Assembly (NCBI GenBank): GCA_902525075.1
Contig: CABZFV010000008.1
Span: forward strand, 1 to 64,000
Source: an uncultured Prochlorococcus sp.
GTDB lineage: Bacteria > Cyanobacteriota > Cyanobacteriia > PCC-6307 > Cyanobiaceae
Reading direction: 5' to 3'
Length of the DNA stretch: 64,000 nt
In this document: positions 42,170 to 51,957 of the stretch, in pieces
Position numbering within the stretch: the first letter of the stretch is position 1
Layout of the letters: every line of letters begins with the position of its first letter
Made by a program: the position numbers and the translations under genes
The notes under the pieces: generated by a model
Seen by the model: only the letters and a program-made list of their open reading frames with translations
Told to the model about the DNA's origin: nothing
Database searches by the model: none

Positions 42170-43716
42170 TTTTTGGAAAGTTCTTTTATTGTTTCAAGAT
42201 CTAAAAGATGGAAATCAAGTCCTAAATCTCTTTGGTTTTTAATAACATTAGGGATATTTTGGTCTTTAATATTTTTTAAAAATTCAACTATAAATTTAGT
42301 AGATAAGTCTTGTACTAATATTGGCTCTGAACCAATAAAAGTTTCATTTATTTTGAAGACGTCATTATTTTCTTCATAGCTTTTATTAATTCTTATTGGA
42401 GAGAAATGACTTGCCCCTTCAATAATTAGAAATCTATTTGATGGATTATTTAAAGCAGAAAAAACTCTAAATTGTTCATTCATTAATGGTGTAATAAGGT
42501 CATAAGTACCTCCTATTAGAAGAGTTGGTGTTTTAATGCCTGTACTATTTTCTTTTGGCCATACTAAACTGCCAAATGAATTAAAACCTATAATCGCACT
42601 GGCCTTATTAGAGTTATTTTTCTTAGGGAATGGTATTTCGCTCAACTGACATTGAAGTAATTTAGATAAATTCGTTACCGCAAAGTCTTTTAATGCCGAA
42701 TCACATTTTTCCTCAAGTTCATCAATAGGTTTATTGCCTTCATATAAAAGTGCTATTAAAGCACCAAGTGAATGCCCCATTAGAATATAAGAATCATTAG
42801 GTAAACCAAATTCTCCATTTTCATGAGCTTTTAATACAGCATCTAAATCTTTAATTCTATATAAGAAAAAGTCTGCACTTCCTGGGATTGTGTCATTACC
42901 TTCAAGTACTTCTATAAATGAATCCAAATTACTTCCTCTATGATCTATGAATAATATTGGCCAACCTCTTTTAGCCAATTCGTTGCCTATCCATTTGAAA
43001 TTATTAATTTCGCCTCCAAGTCCTGGCATAAAAATTATCAGTTCTTTATCTTCATTAGTTTTATTGCTTTTCCATATTTCAATTTCAAAAGGTTTCACTC
43101 GGTGAGGAGCATAAATTTTTTTATCAATTTTTATTAGATCTTTAGTTGATTTTTTTTCAGTATTTTTGTAGGCATTTTGGTTAGTCTTTTCAAGTTTATT
43201 TAATTTCGATAAAAGTTCTTGTTGCATTGATAATTCATTTTTCCAAGATGAAATTATTAAAATTAAATTATCAATATCAAGTGAAATTTCCTCTGATGGT
43301 AATGCCTTTATGATTTCTAAAGTTGAAACTTCTTTTTTTTGATCTAATAAATTTTCTATGGTGTTATAAATTTCTATTCCATTATTGTCATTTGGAACTT
43401 TAATGCTTTTGCTTAATTCTGTAAGAAGTTTACGCCCTACCCAACTTCTTAATATTTCTCTATTTAATCCCTCTTCCTTGAAAACTGGAAATTCTAAAAA
43501 TTTTGATAATTCAAAAACTCTTATAAATCCATTTTTTTTTAACCAATCTATTAATTCTGTTGAATCATCTTTGTATTTTTCTAATTTTGATAATTGTTCT
43601 ATAGTAAGAGGGATTTCCATCTCTTCAAACTTAATATTTATCTTTTCAGCAGCCTTTAAACCATTATTAAAAAATAAACCACAAAAACTAAAAAAAATTA
43701 TAAAAATGTATTTCAC
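42166..43716 (-). CDS. Secreted alpha/beta hydrolase with N-terminal DUF1400-like domain
   Basis: A 516-residue protein. A signal peptide (MKYIFIIFFSFCGLFFNNG) is followed by a helical domain at about 25-190 resembling DUF1400 of cyanobacterial predicted dienelactone hydrolases, then the hydrolase domain with FMPGLGGEINNF, the nucleophile GHSLGAL and the late His in EGASHFSP. Substrate unknown. Its start codon is 2 bases from the MFS start on the other strand. Confidence 0.8.
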   Translation of the reverse strand: MKYIFIIFFSFCGLFFNNGLKAAEKINIKFEEMEIPLTIEQLSKLEKYKDDSTELIDWLKKNGFIRVFELSKFLEFPVFKEEGLNREILRSWVGRKLLTELSKSIKVPNDNNGIEIYNTIENLLDQKKEVSTLEIIKALPSEEISLDIDNLILIISSWKNELSMQQELLSKLNKLEKTNQNAYKNTEKKSTKDLIKIDKKIYAPHRVKPFEIEIWKSNKTNEDKELIIFMPGLGGEINNFKWIGNELAKRGWPILFIDHRGSNLDSFIEVLEGNDTIPGSADFFLYRIKDLDAVLKAHENGEFGLPNDSYILMGHSLGALIALLYEGNKPIDELEEKCDSALKDFAVTNLSKLLQCQLSEIPFPKKNNSNKASAIIGFNSFGSLVWPKENSTGIKTPTLLIGGTYDLITPLMNEQFRVFSALNNPSNRFLIIEGASHFSPIRINKSYEENNDVFKINETFIGSEPILVQDLSTKFIVEFLKNIKDQNIPNVIKNQRDLGLDFHLLDLETIKELSKN

Positions 43717-43718
43717 TA

Positions 43719-44948
43719 GTGATTAGTCCAAATAGTTTACAAATTAGCAAAAATTGGTGGATTCAATTTCCTTATCATTTGAGGTTAATAACCAAGATAA
43801 GATTTTTCGCTGCATTTGGAGCAGGAGGTGTTATTTATTTAACATCACTTATTTTTAATAACCTAGGATTAACGGCTACAGATATTGGCCTCGGATTTAC
43901 CATTTCAGCAATAATTGGAACAGTAACAAGACTCTTTACAGGTAATTATCTTAATAAAACGGGAAAAATACAATTTCCGATAATTACTTCTTCAATACTA
44001 AGTATTGCCGCTAGCTTTTGCCTCATTTTTTCAAGAGATACTTTTTTGTACATAATTGGACAATCACTTGTTGGGGCTGCTGCAGGAATATATTGGCCTG
44101 CTGCCGAGTTTGGGGTGCCCTATTTTTGTCATCCTATTGAAACACGTAAAGCTTATGCCCTTGTTAGAAGTTCGGAAGCTTTAGGAATATTTCTAGGGGT
44201 ATTCTTAGGGGGGTATATGACGAATTTTTTGTATTCCAAATCAATATTTATAAATGATATATTTTGCATGTTAGTTATCACGTATTTAATATCTAGAAAT
44301 AGTTCTTCTATAAAAAGAAACCTAGAAAATTTTCAAAAAAAATTAGTAGATCCAATTAATCAGGGACAATTGAAATGGAATAAAAATTCAACAATAATAA
44401 TTTTATCTATTTTATTGATAACTACCTCTTTAGCCCTAATACAAGTAACTTTGCCTCTGGATCTAGTTAAAGGTGGAGTATATCGTAATCCATTAAGCAA
44501 AGAAATTATTAGTCTTATAATTTCAATTCAGTTAATTTTATTGTTGTTTTTACAATGGCCTGTCGGTTCTTGGATATCTAAGAAAGAAAGATTATTTGGC
44601 TTGAAATTTAGTTTAATAAATTTCACTTTCGCTTCATTTTTATTATTTATTTCTAGTTATTTAAATATCCCAGCGTTTTATTTAATTTCTTTGGCATTGA
44701 TTTTAATAAGTTTAGGGACTGCTTCATTTCTTCCAACATCAACAGATGTCGTTTTCAGAATAGCTCCTTCAAATAAAAAAGGTTTTGCACTTGCTCTACT
44801 ATCACAATGTTTTGCTATGGGTTATTTTTTTGGACCATTTATTTCAGGACGCATATTAGATCTATTTGGTTATGCTTCAATAATCTGGCTTTCAATTTCT
44901 TGTTGTTGCTTTATTGCATTTACAATTCTATTTAAGAGATTATTTTAA
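43719..44948 (+). CDS. Major facilitator superfamily transporter
   Basis: A 409-residue protein with about twelve hydrophobic helices. The loop after the second helix has RLFTGNYLNKTG, a variant of the MFS signature. The start is GTG at 43,719; a TTG at about 43,780 would shorten it by 20 residues and leave room for a promoter facing the hydrolase gene. Substrate unknown. The 3' end overlaps the DUF2834 gene by 4 bases. Confidence 0.83.
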   Translation: MISPNSLQISKNWWIQFPYHLRLITKIRFFAAFGAGGVIYLTSLIFNNLGLTATDIGLGFTISAIIGTVTRLFTGNYLNKTGKIQFPIITSSILSIAASFCLIFSRDTFLYIIGQSLVGAAAGIYWPAAEFGVPYFCHPIETRKAYALVRSSEALGIFLGVFLGGYMTNFLYSKSIFINDIFCMLVITYLISRNSSSIKRNLENFQKKLVDPINQGQLKWNKNSTIIILSILLITTSLALIQVTLPLDLVKGGVYRNPLSKEIISLIISIQLILLLFLQWPVGSWISKKERLFGLKFSLINFTFASFLLFISSYLNIPAFYLISLALILISLGTASFLPTSTDVVFRIAPSNKKGFALALLSQCFAMGYFFGPFISGRILDLFGYASIIWLSISCCCFIAFTILFKRLF

Positions 44949-45316
44949 TTAATCTTTTCTAATTCAATAATTCTTCTCTCTCTTAGAAATAAGAAAAAAG
45001 GTGCAGAAAATGCGAAGGCTATAAGAAAAGTTCCAATGTATACAACCCACATATTCTTCATGTTTAGCTTTTTTGATTCATTTACTATCCATATAAAAAT
45101 AGCGCTTGCACCTACTAATAAGTCTCTAGAAATTGACTGAGCTGCAGGGTTTGCATTCGCTAAAGAAATGAAGTTATTTATATCAAAACTGTTTCCATAT
45201 TCCCTAGCAAATTCGAAATTTGCCAACATTGGCAGAACAGCCCCCAAAATTGATAGAAAAAGGTAAAGAACAGATAGTATCTGTTTATTATCTTTTAAAA
45301 TGTTAAATGAATTCAC
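44945..45316 (-). CDS. DUF2834 family small membrane protein
   Basis: A 123-residue protein with three hydrophobic helices (about 13-32, 65-80 and 90-110) and a basic end. AREYGNSFDINNF between helices one and two, and the RDLLVGA segment, resemble the DUF2834 family of cyanobacterial and proteobacterial membrane proteins. Function unknown. Confidence 0.7.
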   Translation of the reverse strand: MNSFNILKDNKQILSVLYLFLSILGAVLPMLANFEFAREYGNSFDINNFISLANANPAAQSISRDLLVGASAIFIWIVNESKKLNMKNMWVVYIGTFLIAFAFSAPFFLFLRERRIIELEKIN

Positions 45317-45357
45317 TTGTCAAAAATATTTCTTTTAATAATAGTATTTAAAAGCTT

Positions 45358-46227
45358 ATGGTTGTTGAAAAGAATAATAAAGTTGAAGACTATAAATTTA
45401 AAAAAGGAAATTTAAATTTTGCCGTTGTTGGTCATGTTGAGTGGATAAATTTTTTAAAGGTTGATCAATTACCAAAACCCGGAGTCATTTCTCATTCTGA
45501 AAAGTCCCTTGATTATCCAGCTGGTGGTGGATCTATTATCGCGAAAATACTTTCTGATTTAACTTCAAACCAAATTCATTTTTTTACGTCATTAGGTAAT
45601 GATGATTATGGAGATAAGTGTTTCAAGATTCTCTCAAATATGGGAATTAAGATGCATGTAGCTTGGCGTGATAAACCAACTAGAAGAGGATTTAGTTTAA
45701 TTGACTCTCAAGGTGAAAGAGCAATAACAGTTATTGGTGAAAGGTTAGCTCCAACTCATAAAGACAAGTTGGAATGGAATATTTTAAAAAAAATGGACGG
45801 AATTTTTATTACGGCATCTGATTCAGAGATTTTTAAAATGGCTAGATCAGCTTCAATACTATGTACGACACCAAGGGTAGGATTAAATACAATTAATAAT
45901 TCAAATGTTCTTTTAGATGGATTAATAGGCAGTAATCTTGATCCAGGAGAAATTTTTTCTTTTTCTGAATTATCGTTAAAACCAAAATATACTATTAAAA
46001 CCGAGGGAGAGAAGGGAGGCATAATATTCCCAGGAGGAAGATATAAGGCTCTTAAAAACAAAAAATTAAAGGTTGATTCTTATGGATGTGGCGATTCATT
46101 TGCTGCTGGGATTCTTTATGGAATGGCATCTAAATGGGATATAGATAAAAGTTTAAATCTTGCTAAAGTAATGGGAAGAGACGCAAGTGAATTTTTCGGC
46201 CCATATGCAAATAGTGATGAAAAATAA
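45358..46227 (+). CDS. PfkB family carbohydrate kinase
   Basis: A 289-residue ribokinase-like sugar or nucleoside kinase. The N-terminal PAGGGSIIAKILSDL and the C-terminal DSYGCGDSFAAGILYG, with the catalytic Asp, are the two PfkB signatures. The sugar is unknown; fructose or ribokinase labels would be guesses. Two small hypothetical genes follow on the same strand. Confidence 0.88.
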   Translation: MVVEKNNKVEDYKFKKGNLNFAVVGHVEWINFLKVDQLPKPGVISHSEKSLDYPAGGGSIIAKILSDLTSNQIHFFTSLGNDDYGDKCFKILSNMGIKMHVAWRDKPTRRGFSLIDSQGERAITVIGERLAPTHKDKLEWNILKKMDGIFITASDSEIFKMARSASILCTTPRVGLNTINNSNVLLDGLIGSNLDPGEIFSFSELSLKPKYTIKTEGEKGGIIFPGGRYKALKNKKLKVDSYGCGDSFAAGILYGMASKWDIDKSLNLAKVMGRDASEFFGPYANSDEK

Positions 46228-46243
46228 TTGAATTAAGACTTAT

Positions 46244-46435
46244 ATGAGCAATCTAGATAATAAAAATAAAAATCTACTTGTAGAAAACATTATTGTTTTC
46301 TTTTTATTTACTGTTTTTTTAGTTTTTAATTCTTTAAAAACTTTATCTAAAATTTTTACCTATGGAATCATAAAAAAAGAAATATTAACTACTAAAAGTA
46401 ACTTAGGCGTAGATATAAAAATAAAAATTAAGTAA
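46244..46435 (+). CDS. Small single-helix membrane protein
   Basis: A 63-residue protein with one hydrophobic helix (IIVFFLFTVFLVFNSL) and basic flanks. No homology recognised. Its stop codon overlaps the start of the next gene by 1 base (TAATG), indicating coupled translation. Confidence 0.5.
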   Translation: MSNLDNKNKNLLVENIIVFFLFTVFLVFNSLKTLSKIFTYGIIKKEILTTKSNLGVDIKIKIK

Positions 46436-46788
46436 TGAATGTATTTTTAGTTTTTCTAATTTTAGGAGTTATTTTTTTGGTCTTCAAAAAAATTAATTCT
46501 AAAAAAACAAAGAACTTAAAATTAGATAAATTTAAAAATAAATTACAGAGCACGCAAACAAATATTGACAGGATTTTTTTAAGAGAGGAAGAAAAAACTT
46601 TTTCAAATCCTAATATAAATATTTATATTGGTGTTTATGACAACGAAGAAAATATAAATAGAAAATCCAATATACACAGAGCAAGACTTTCAAAATTTAA
46701 GAAATCCAAATTAAATGGCGAGATGATATTTCAAGACGATGAACAAAGGATTTATAAATTTAATGACGGTAAGAAAGTTTACTTATAA
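46435..46788 (+). CDS. Small membrane-anchored protein, function unknown
   Basis: A 117-residue protein with an N-terminal helix (VFLVFLILGVIFLVF) and a basic cytoplasmic part ending in FNDGKKVYL. Translationally coupled to the preceding 63-residue gene. No domain is recognised. Confidence 0.55.
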   Translation: MNVFLVFLILGVIFLVFKKINSKKTKNLKLDKFKNKLQSTQTNIDRIFLREEEKTFSNPNINIYIGVYDNEENINRKSNIHRARLSKFKKSKLNGEMIFQDDEQRIYKFNDGKKVYL

Positions 46789-46797
46789 TTTTTAATG

Positions 46798-47316
46798 CTA
46801 ACTACACTCAAGACTTTCTCTTGTTGAAACTCCTGTTGTTGGATTGATCCCATCAGCGATTTCACAAAGATTTCTTTGGTCTTCGCTGTCAAGGATGGCA
46901 TAAGAAAAATCTGCTCCTTCTATTTGAGCTCCTGCAAAACTGCTGCCTGATGCGATCATATTTATTAAAACAGCATTTCTAAGATCTGTTTTTTGGAAAT
47001 TAACTCGATCAGAGAGAGTATCGGTCAGGTCGATTCCATTTAAATTAGAACCTTTTAAATCAGATAGGGTTAATGTAGTTCCATGTAAATCAACATCACT
47101 AAAATCTGCATCTCTAGCAACTGCTCCAGCTATAGAAGATAAATGAAGATCCTCTCCATGGAAATCGAATCCTGTGATATTAGATCTTACATAACTTGGA
47201 ACTTCATCTCCTTCTCCCTTAACAGCAACATTCGCTCCAGCAAAAACTGGAGAGGATAAAACCAAGAAAGAAAAAGTTATACATAAAAAATATCTTAAAA
47301 ACCTAAAAAATTTCAT
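46798..47316 (-). CDS. Exported pentapeptide-repeat protein
   Basis: A 172-residue protein with a signal peptide (ending around SSPVFAGA) and a right-handed beta-helix of repeats such as [19 protein letters not shown] and [12 protein letters not shown]. It resembles thylakoid-lumen pentapeptide proteins of cyanobacteria and plants. Two cysteines near the end could form a disulfide. Function unknown. Confidence 0.82.
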   Translation of the reverse strand: MKFFRFLRYFLCITFSFLVLSSPVFAGANVAVKGEGDEVPSYVRSNITGFDFHGEDLHLSSIAGAVARDADFSDVDLHGTTLTLSDLKGSNLNGIDLTDTLSDRVNFQKTDLRNAVLINMIASGSSFAGAQIEGADFSYAILDSEDQRNLCEIADGINPTTGVSTRESLECS

Positions 47317-47399
47317 ATTAATAAATTTGAGTAATTCTATTTTATAACAATTAGATAATTTTTAAAATTTATGACTAAATTTGGAACTCCTTTTTAAAA

Positions 47400-47921
47400 T
47401 TATTTAACACTATAAATTTTGAATCTAGGCTCTAAATTGGTTATACAATCTAGAAGTTTTTTGTTATCTTTGCTATTCGTAACCTTGAATTCAGATTCAA
47501 CTGTACCTTCTTTATCTCTTATAGCTTGATTTAAAACTATAGAACCGTTTTGGTCAGATACTGATCGATGAAAAGTTCCTCTAGGTATTCTTAAAATGTA
47601 TCCGCAAGATTCTAATCTAACTTTATAAAAAGGATAATCCCAGCCAAAATTGACAAGAAAAAATGTTCTTCCCCCGGAGATAGCCAGTAGATTATCTTCT
47701 TGATTGTGATGTATGTAAAATTGCCAATTCTTAAATTCTTCATCATTTGGAGGACTAACTGCAGGCCCACTGTGAATAACTAGATCTCTATAGTTTGATT
47801 CATTTACACTAATATCAAAAAATCTTACATCTTTTGTATCGCGAAATTTTTCATAACTTATCAATTCAAACATTTTCGATTTGTTTGATTTGATAACTGG
47901 AATTTCTAAACTTGAGTTCAA
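47400..47921 (-). CDS. Cupin-like protein of unknown function
   Basis: A 173-residue soluble protein. FYIHHNQEDNLLAISGGRTFFLV and YILRIPRGTFHRSVSD look like the two histidine-bearing strands of a cupin barrel. No specific enzyme is recognised. It is flanked by AT-rich gaps of 83 and 126 bases, without recognised elements. Confidence 0.6.
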   Translation of the reverse strand: MNSSLEIPVIKSNKSKMFELISYEKFRDTKDVRFFDISVNESNYRDLVIHSGPAVSPPNDEEFKNWQFYIHHNQEDNLLAISGGRTFFLVNFGWDYPFYKVRLESCGYILRIPRGTFHRSVSDQNGSIVLNQAIRDKEGTVESEFKVTNSKDNKKLLDCITNLEPRFKIYSVK

Positions 47922-48047
47922 TTTTCTTTAAAGATTAAACAAATGAAAACAGATATATATATACAAGAACGTATCAATTAACACTAAAAAAGAAACATAT
48001 TATTTTTTATATTTTTCTGTTATTTTAAAAGATTAAAAATTTAGTGT

Positions 48048-48905
48048 TTATTTAATTTCAAGAGGTTTGATTTCCCAGGATAAAGTATTTTCTAAATTAT
48101 TTTTTCCTATAAAGTTTCCTGTAATTACAGAGGTTAAATTAGATTTTGAAGAGGATACCAATGTTAAATATCTATCATCTATTAATCCTTTTCCGCTTGG
48201 ATCAAAACCTCTCCAACCAGCACCTGGAATATATAATTCGGCCCAAGCGTGTAAATCCAACTCAGAGGGTAACGGATCTTCAAAATGATAACCACTTACA
48301 AACCTACTTGGGATCCCTATAGACCTGCAAGCTTCAACCATTAGCATTGCTAAATCTCTGCATGAACCTATACGTTCTCTAAGTGTTCTGCTAGCCGGCC
48401 ATGCTGGACCAGTATGTCTTTTGGTATATTTAACCCGATCTTGAATAATCTCTATTAGTTGGTAGGTAAATGATAATGCGTTATTAATGCTTCCTGCTAA
48501 GGCTTCTTGAGCAAGTTCTACTGCAGAGGGATCGTGTTGTCCATTTGGCATCCATCCCTCTAATGCTCCCTGTAAATCTCTATTAATAATGCTTCTACAA
48601 AAAGGTAATGATAAATCTCTATTTTTAACTCCATCAATAATGTTTGGATGTTTAATAGTTTCAACTTCACTGACTGATTCAATAATTAAATTATCTGTTA
48701 ATCCATTAAATCTGATTCTATTAATCTCTTCCCCGCTGGCCGCAAGTAATGGATAAATAATTTCTGGTTGTGGGGTTATTTTTAATTCAAAATTCTTTAG
48801 CTTTTGGAATCCATTTGACCTTGGCTTTATACATAATCTATGCTCGCCTAATTGAACAGGGTCTTCGTATTTATATTCAAGTTTGTGAATGTATTTAATT
48901 CTCAT
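48048..48905 (-). CDS. Transglutaminase-like cysteine peptidase
   Basis: A 285-residue protein with an N-terminal bacterial transglutaminase-like domain (about 1-90) and a catalytic core. The triad is C182 (GSCRDLAML), H219 (DLHAWAE) and D235 (GFDPSGKG). In many bacteria this gene travels with the alpha-E and ATP-grasp genes, as here, and comparative studies proposed a peptide-synthesis/cleavage system. The substrate is unknown. Confidence 0.87.
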   Translation of the reverse strand: MRIKYIHKLEYKYEDPVQLGEHRLCIKPRSNGFQKLKNFELKITPQPEIIYPLLAASGEEINRIRFNGLTDNLIIESVSEVETIKHPNIIDGVKNRDLSLPFCRSIINRDLQGALEGWMPNGQHDPSAVELAQEALAGSINNALSFTYQLIEIIQDRVKYTKRHTGPAWPASRTLRERIGSCRDLAMLMVEACRSIGIPSRFVSGYHFEDPLPSELDLHAWAELYIPGAGWRGFDPSGKGLIDDRYLTLVSSSKSNLTSVITGNFIGKNNLENTLSWEIKPLEIK

Positions 48906-48916
48906 TAATAAACTTA

Positions 48917-49858
48917 TTAATTAATAAAATATTTTTCTTGAATGAGATCATTTAATTTATTTAAATCCATTTGCAATGAATCAATCGCCTCATGTAAACC
49001 ATCATTGATTATATCTTCAATTCTGATATAACTCCACTTTGCTTTAAGCAAACCTCTCATGCATTCTAATTCTGAAGGATTTTCAGTACTTGGAGAGTTA
49101 TCTATTGATTTAAGAGTATTGCTTATCCCATCAAGACAGTATCTTACTGATCTAGGGAAAATTGGATCAAGTAAAAGAAATCTCGCAACTGAATTCGGCT
49201 TTATAGAATTTTGCACTGCTTTCCTAAACATTTGATAAGCTCCAGCTGAACGTAAAAGTGCAATCCATTGCAGTTCATCAAGAACTCCTCCAAGTTCATC
49301 TAAGCTGGGTAAGAGTAAATAATATTTAACATCTAAAATTCTTGATGTTTTGTCAGCTCTTTCGATTAATCTACCAAGAATGCTGAATCTCCAGGCAAGA
49401 TCTTTGCTTAGAGTCGCATCTGTAATTCCATAAAAAAGCTGACATTCTCTCCTTATTTCGCTTAATTGTTCTTGTCTTGGTTTATTCCATATTGCTTCTC
49501 CTTCTTGCATATTCCAATATAAAATATTAATTTGTTCCCACATTTCTGTGGTCATAACATCTCTGATTTGTCGTGCATTTTCTCTTGCCATTTGAATGCA
49601 AGAAATTATACTGTTTGGGTTTAAACGATCTCTTATTAAAAAATTAATAACGTCATCAGGTTTTTTCTCTGGGAATCTTTTATCAAAAGATTCTCTGTCA
49701 CTAGAAGCGTCAATTAACGGTAGCCAGGGTTCTGCACTTCCTGGCGGACAATCTAATGACATTACTTCGCTTACTTCCACGAAACGAGATATGTTTTCCG
49801 CACGTTCTAAATAACGATTGATCCAATAAAGAGATTCTGCTACACGACTTAAAAGCAT
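48917..49858 (-). CDS. Alpha-E domain protein
   Basis: A 313-residue all-helical protein. MLLSRVAESLYWINRYLERAEN is the diagnostic N-terminus of the alpha-E (DUF403) family. In the conserved neighbourhood it accompanies a circularly permuted ATP-grasp and a transglutaminase, and may act as their partner or scaffold. It starts 1 base after the ATP-grasp gene ends. Confidence 0.88.
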   Translation of the reverse strand: MLLSRVAESLYWINRYLERAENISRFVEVSEVMSLDCPPGSAEPWLPLIDASSDRESFDKRFPEKKPDDVINFLIRDRLNPNSIISCIQMARENARQIRDVMTTEMWEQINILYWNMQEGEAIWNKPRQEQLSEIRRECQLFYGITDATLSKDLAWRFSILGRLIERADKTSRILDVKYYLLLPSLDELGGVLDELQWIALLRSAGAYQMFRKAVQNSIKPNSVARFLLLDPIFPRSVRYCLDGISNTLKSIDNSPSTENPSELECMRGLLKAKWSYIRIEDIINDGLHEAIDSLQMDLNKLNDLIQEKYFIN

Positions 49859-49859
49859 A

Positions 49860-51302
49860 TTATTTACCTACAACCCATGTATCTTTGCATCCTCCACCTT
49901 GAGAAGAATTGACGACTAATGATCCTTTTTTTAATGCTACCCTCGTTAGCCCGCCTGGGCTAACCCATGAATCTTTTCCTCTTAATATGTATGGCCTTAA
50001 ATCAACATGACATGGATATAGTTCTCCATCACATAACGATGGCACAGTAGATAATTCTAACGTTGGTTGTGCTATGAAATTTCTAGGATTTTTTTTAATT
50101 TTATTAGCGAATTCTTCTATTTCACTGGTTGTTGATTGAGGTCCAATTAACATTCCATAACCCCCGGCTTCTGCTACAGACTTAACAACAAGTTTTGATA
50201 AATTTTCTAGAACATATTCTCGATCTTTTTGGTAATGACAAATATACGTTTCTACATTTTTAATAATAATTTCTTCATCAAGATAATATTTAATCATTTT
50301 TGGAACAAATGAATAAATCATTTTGTCATCTGCTATTCCAGTACCAGGTGCATTTGCTAAAGCAACATGACCTGCCTTAAAAACATCAAGTAATCCGCTA
50401 ACACCAAGGCAGGAATCTTTTCTGAAATTAAGAGGATCTAAGAAATCATCATCAATTCGCCTGTAAATGACATCTACTCTTTTTAATCCAGAGGTAGTTT
50501 TTAAATATACATAATCATCATTACAAACTAAGTCATGACCTTGAACTAGTTGGATGCCCATTTCTTGCGCTAGATAACTATGTTCAAAATAAGCACTATT
50601 AAAAATTCCTGGAGTTAGTAGAACTATCTTGGGAGTGTCAGTCCAAACAGCAAGTTCTTGAAGCGTTTTTAAAAGATATGATGGATATTCATCAATTGGT
50701 TTTACTATTCTTCCTGAGAAAAGATTAGGAAAAATATTTTTCATAACTAATCTATTTTCTAAAAAATAAGCAACCCCAGAAGGGCACCTTAAATTATCTT
50801 CTAAAACATGCCAATCTCCTTTTCTATCCCTTATTAAATCAAGTCCCGAAATTTGACACCATTTATTTAGTGGAGGTTTGAAACCTATCATCTGAGGTCT
50901 CCAACCTTCTGAACTCTCTATTAATTCTCTTGGAATTATTCCATCATTTATTATTTTTTGAGAATTATAAATATCATCTAGGAATAAATCTATTGCCTCA
51001 AGCCTTTGTTTTAGGCCTTTTTCTAACGTTACCCAATCATCTTTACTAATTATTCTGGGAAGTGGATCAAAAGGTAATATTCTCTCAGTACCTTTTAAAC
51101 CAGTATCGTTTAATCTAAAAGTTGCACCATGTCTTAGTAATAATTTTTTTGCGGCAGAGTGATTCCTGTTTAATTCTTCAAGTCCCATATTATCTAAAGA
51201 TGAAAGAAGTGGAATCAATATTTCTCTAGCAGAGTTTACATTGTCCTTAAAGTATTCATCAAAACTATTTTTAGGCTGATAACTTGAAAACATATATTTC
51301 AT
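49860..51302 (-). CDS. Circularly permuted ATP-grasp protein
   Basis: A 480-residue protein of the DUF404/DUF407 type. Seen are LLRHGATFRLND at the start, DLIRDRKGDWHVLEDNLRCPSGVAYFLENR (metal/ATP core), GTGIADDKMIYSFVP and SVAEAGGYGMLIGP. Proposed to form amide or peptide bonds. First gene of the three-gene minus-strand run with almost no spacing. Confidence 0.88.
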   Translation of the reverse strand: MKYMFSSYQPKNSFDEYFKDNVNSAREILIPLLSSLDNMGLEELNRNHSAAKKLLLRHGATFRLNDTGLKGTERILPFDPLPRIISKDDWVTLEKGLKQRLEAIDLFLDDIYNSQKIINDGIIPRELIESSEGWRPQMIGFKPPLNKWCQISGLDLIRDRKGDWHVLEDNLRCPSGVAYFLENRLVMKNIFPNLFSGRIVKPIDEYPSYLLKTLQELAVWTDTPKIVLLTPGIFNSAYFEHSYLAQEMGIQLVQGHDLVCNDDYVYLKTTSGLKRVDVIYRRIDDDFLDPLNFRKDSCLGVSGLLDVFKAGHVALANAPGTGIADDKMIYSFVPKMIKYYLDEEIIIKNVETYICHYQKDREYVLENLSKLVVKSVAEAGGYGMLIGPQSTTSEIEEFANKIKKNPRNFIAQPTLELSTVPSLCDGELYPCHVDLRPYILRGKDSWVSPGGLTRVALKKGSLVVNSSQGGGCKDTWVVGK

Positions 51303-51430
51303 CGTTTAGTAACTTTTACTTTAGCTTTATATCTTTATTCGTATTTATGGCTACCAAAAATAATATATCTTGACTAGATCTATATCATTATTTTGATCAT
51401 TGAAGTATATTTCTTAAAAATCTAAAAAGC

Positions 51431-51667
51431 ATGAGTTCTAGTAATTGGCAATTTGTTTTTTTTAGATATTTCGCAAGCTTTCTTTTTATCCTCTCTCATA
51501 GTTTGCTGGTTCTTGATCATCTACCAGTAGGGGCGGCACTTCACGGACTTGGGGAAGTTTTTATTGCACCTTGGGCTTTTAGGGAAAGAGCATGGGATCT
51601 TGTTGTTATTGCAGTTTTATTTTTCTTCTTCGATATCTGGGGACTTATAAACACTCCTTGGAATTAA
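51431..51667 (+). CDS. Small conserved membrane protein
   Basis: A 78-residue protein with hydrophobic segments at about 10-27 and 55-72, and a conserved-looking middle (VGAALHGLGEVFIAPWAFRE). No family is recognised; probably picocyanobacteria-specific. Its start is an ATG with no strong ribosome site. The 128-base gap to the ATP-grasp gene holds both divergent promoters. Confidence 0.65.
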   Translation: MSSSNWQFVFFRYFASFLFILSHSLLVLDHLPVGAALHGLGEVFIAPWAFRERAWDLVVIAVLFFFFDIWGLINTPWN

Positions 51668-51711
51668 CTGATATTATTTATTTACTAATTATTGGAAAAT
51701 CATAATAAAAA

Positions 51712-51933
51712 ATGATTTCACATTTTAATCAAATTTATAAAATAATTTTTCTTTTATTACTTACGAATAGTTCCAGTTTATATGCACATAATTTATTTAA
51801 TGGTGGTTGCAAAGAACATTGCGGCCAAAAAGTTAAAGTAATAAGTAATAAAAACAAATTAAAAAATATTGATGATCGAATAAATATTGAGAGTAAAAAT
51901 TCTTGTTTAAATAAATCACTATGTAGGGGTTAA
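51712..51933 (+). CDS. Small exported cysteine-containing protein
   Basis: A 73-residue protein with an N-terminal signal-like segment and then NGGCKEHCGQK (CxxxC) and two further cysteines near the end. The four cysteines suggest two disulfides or a metal site in the periplasm. No family recognised. Confidence 0.55.
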   Translation: MISHFNQIYKIIFLLLLTNSSSLYAHNLFNGGCKEHCGQKVKVISNKNKLKNIDDRINIESKNSCLNKSLCRG

Positions 51934-51957
51934 CCTCTCTAGATTTTTTAAATTGTT

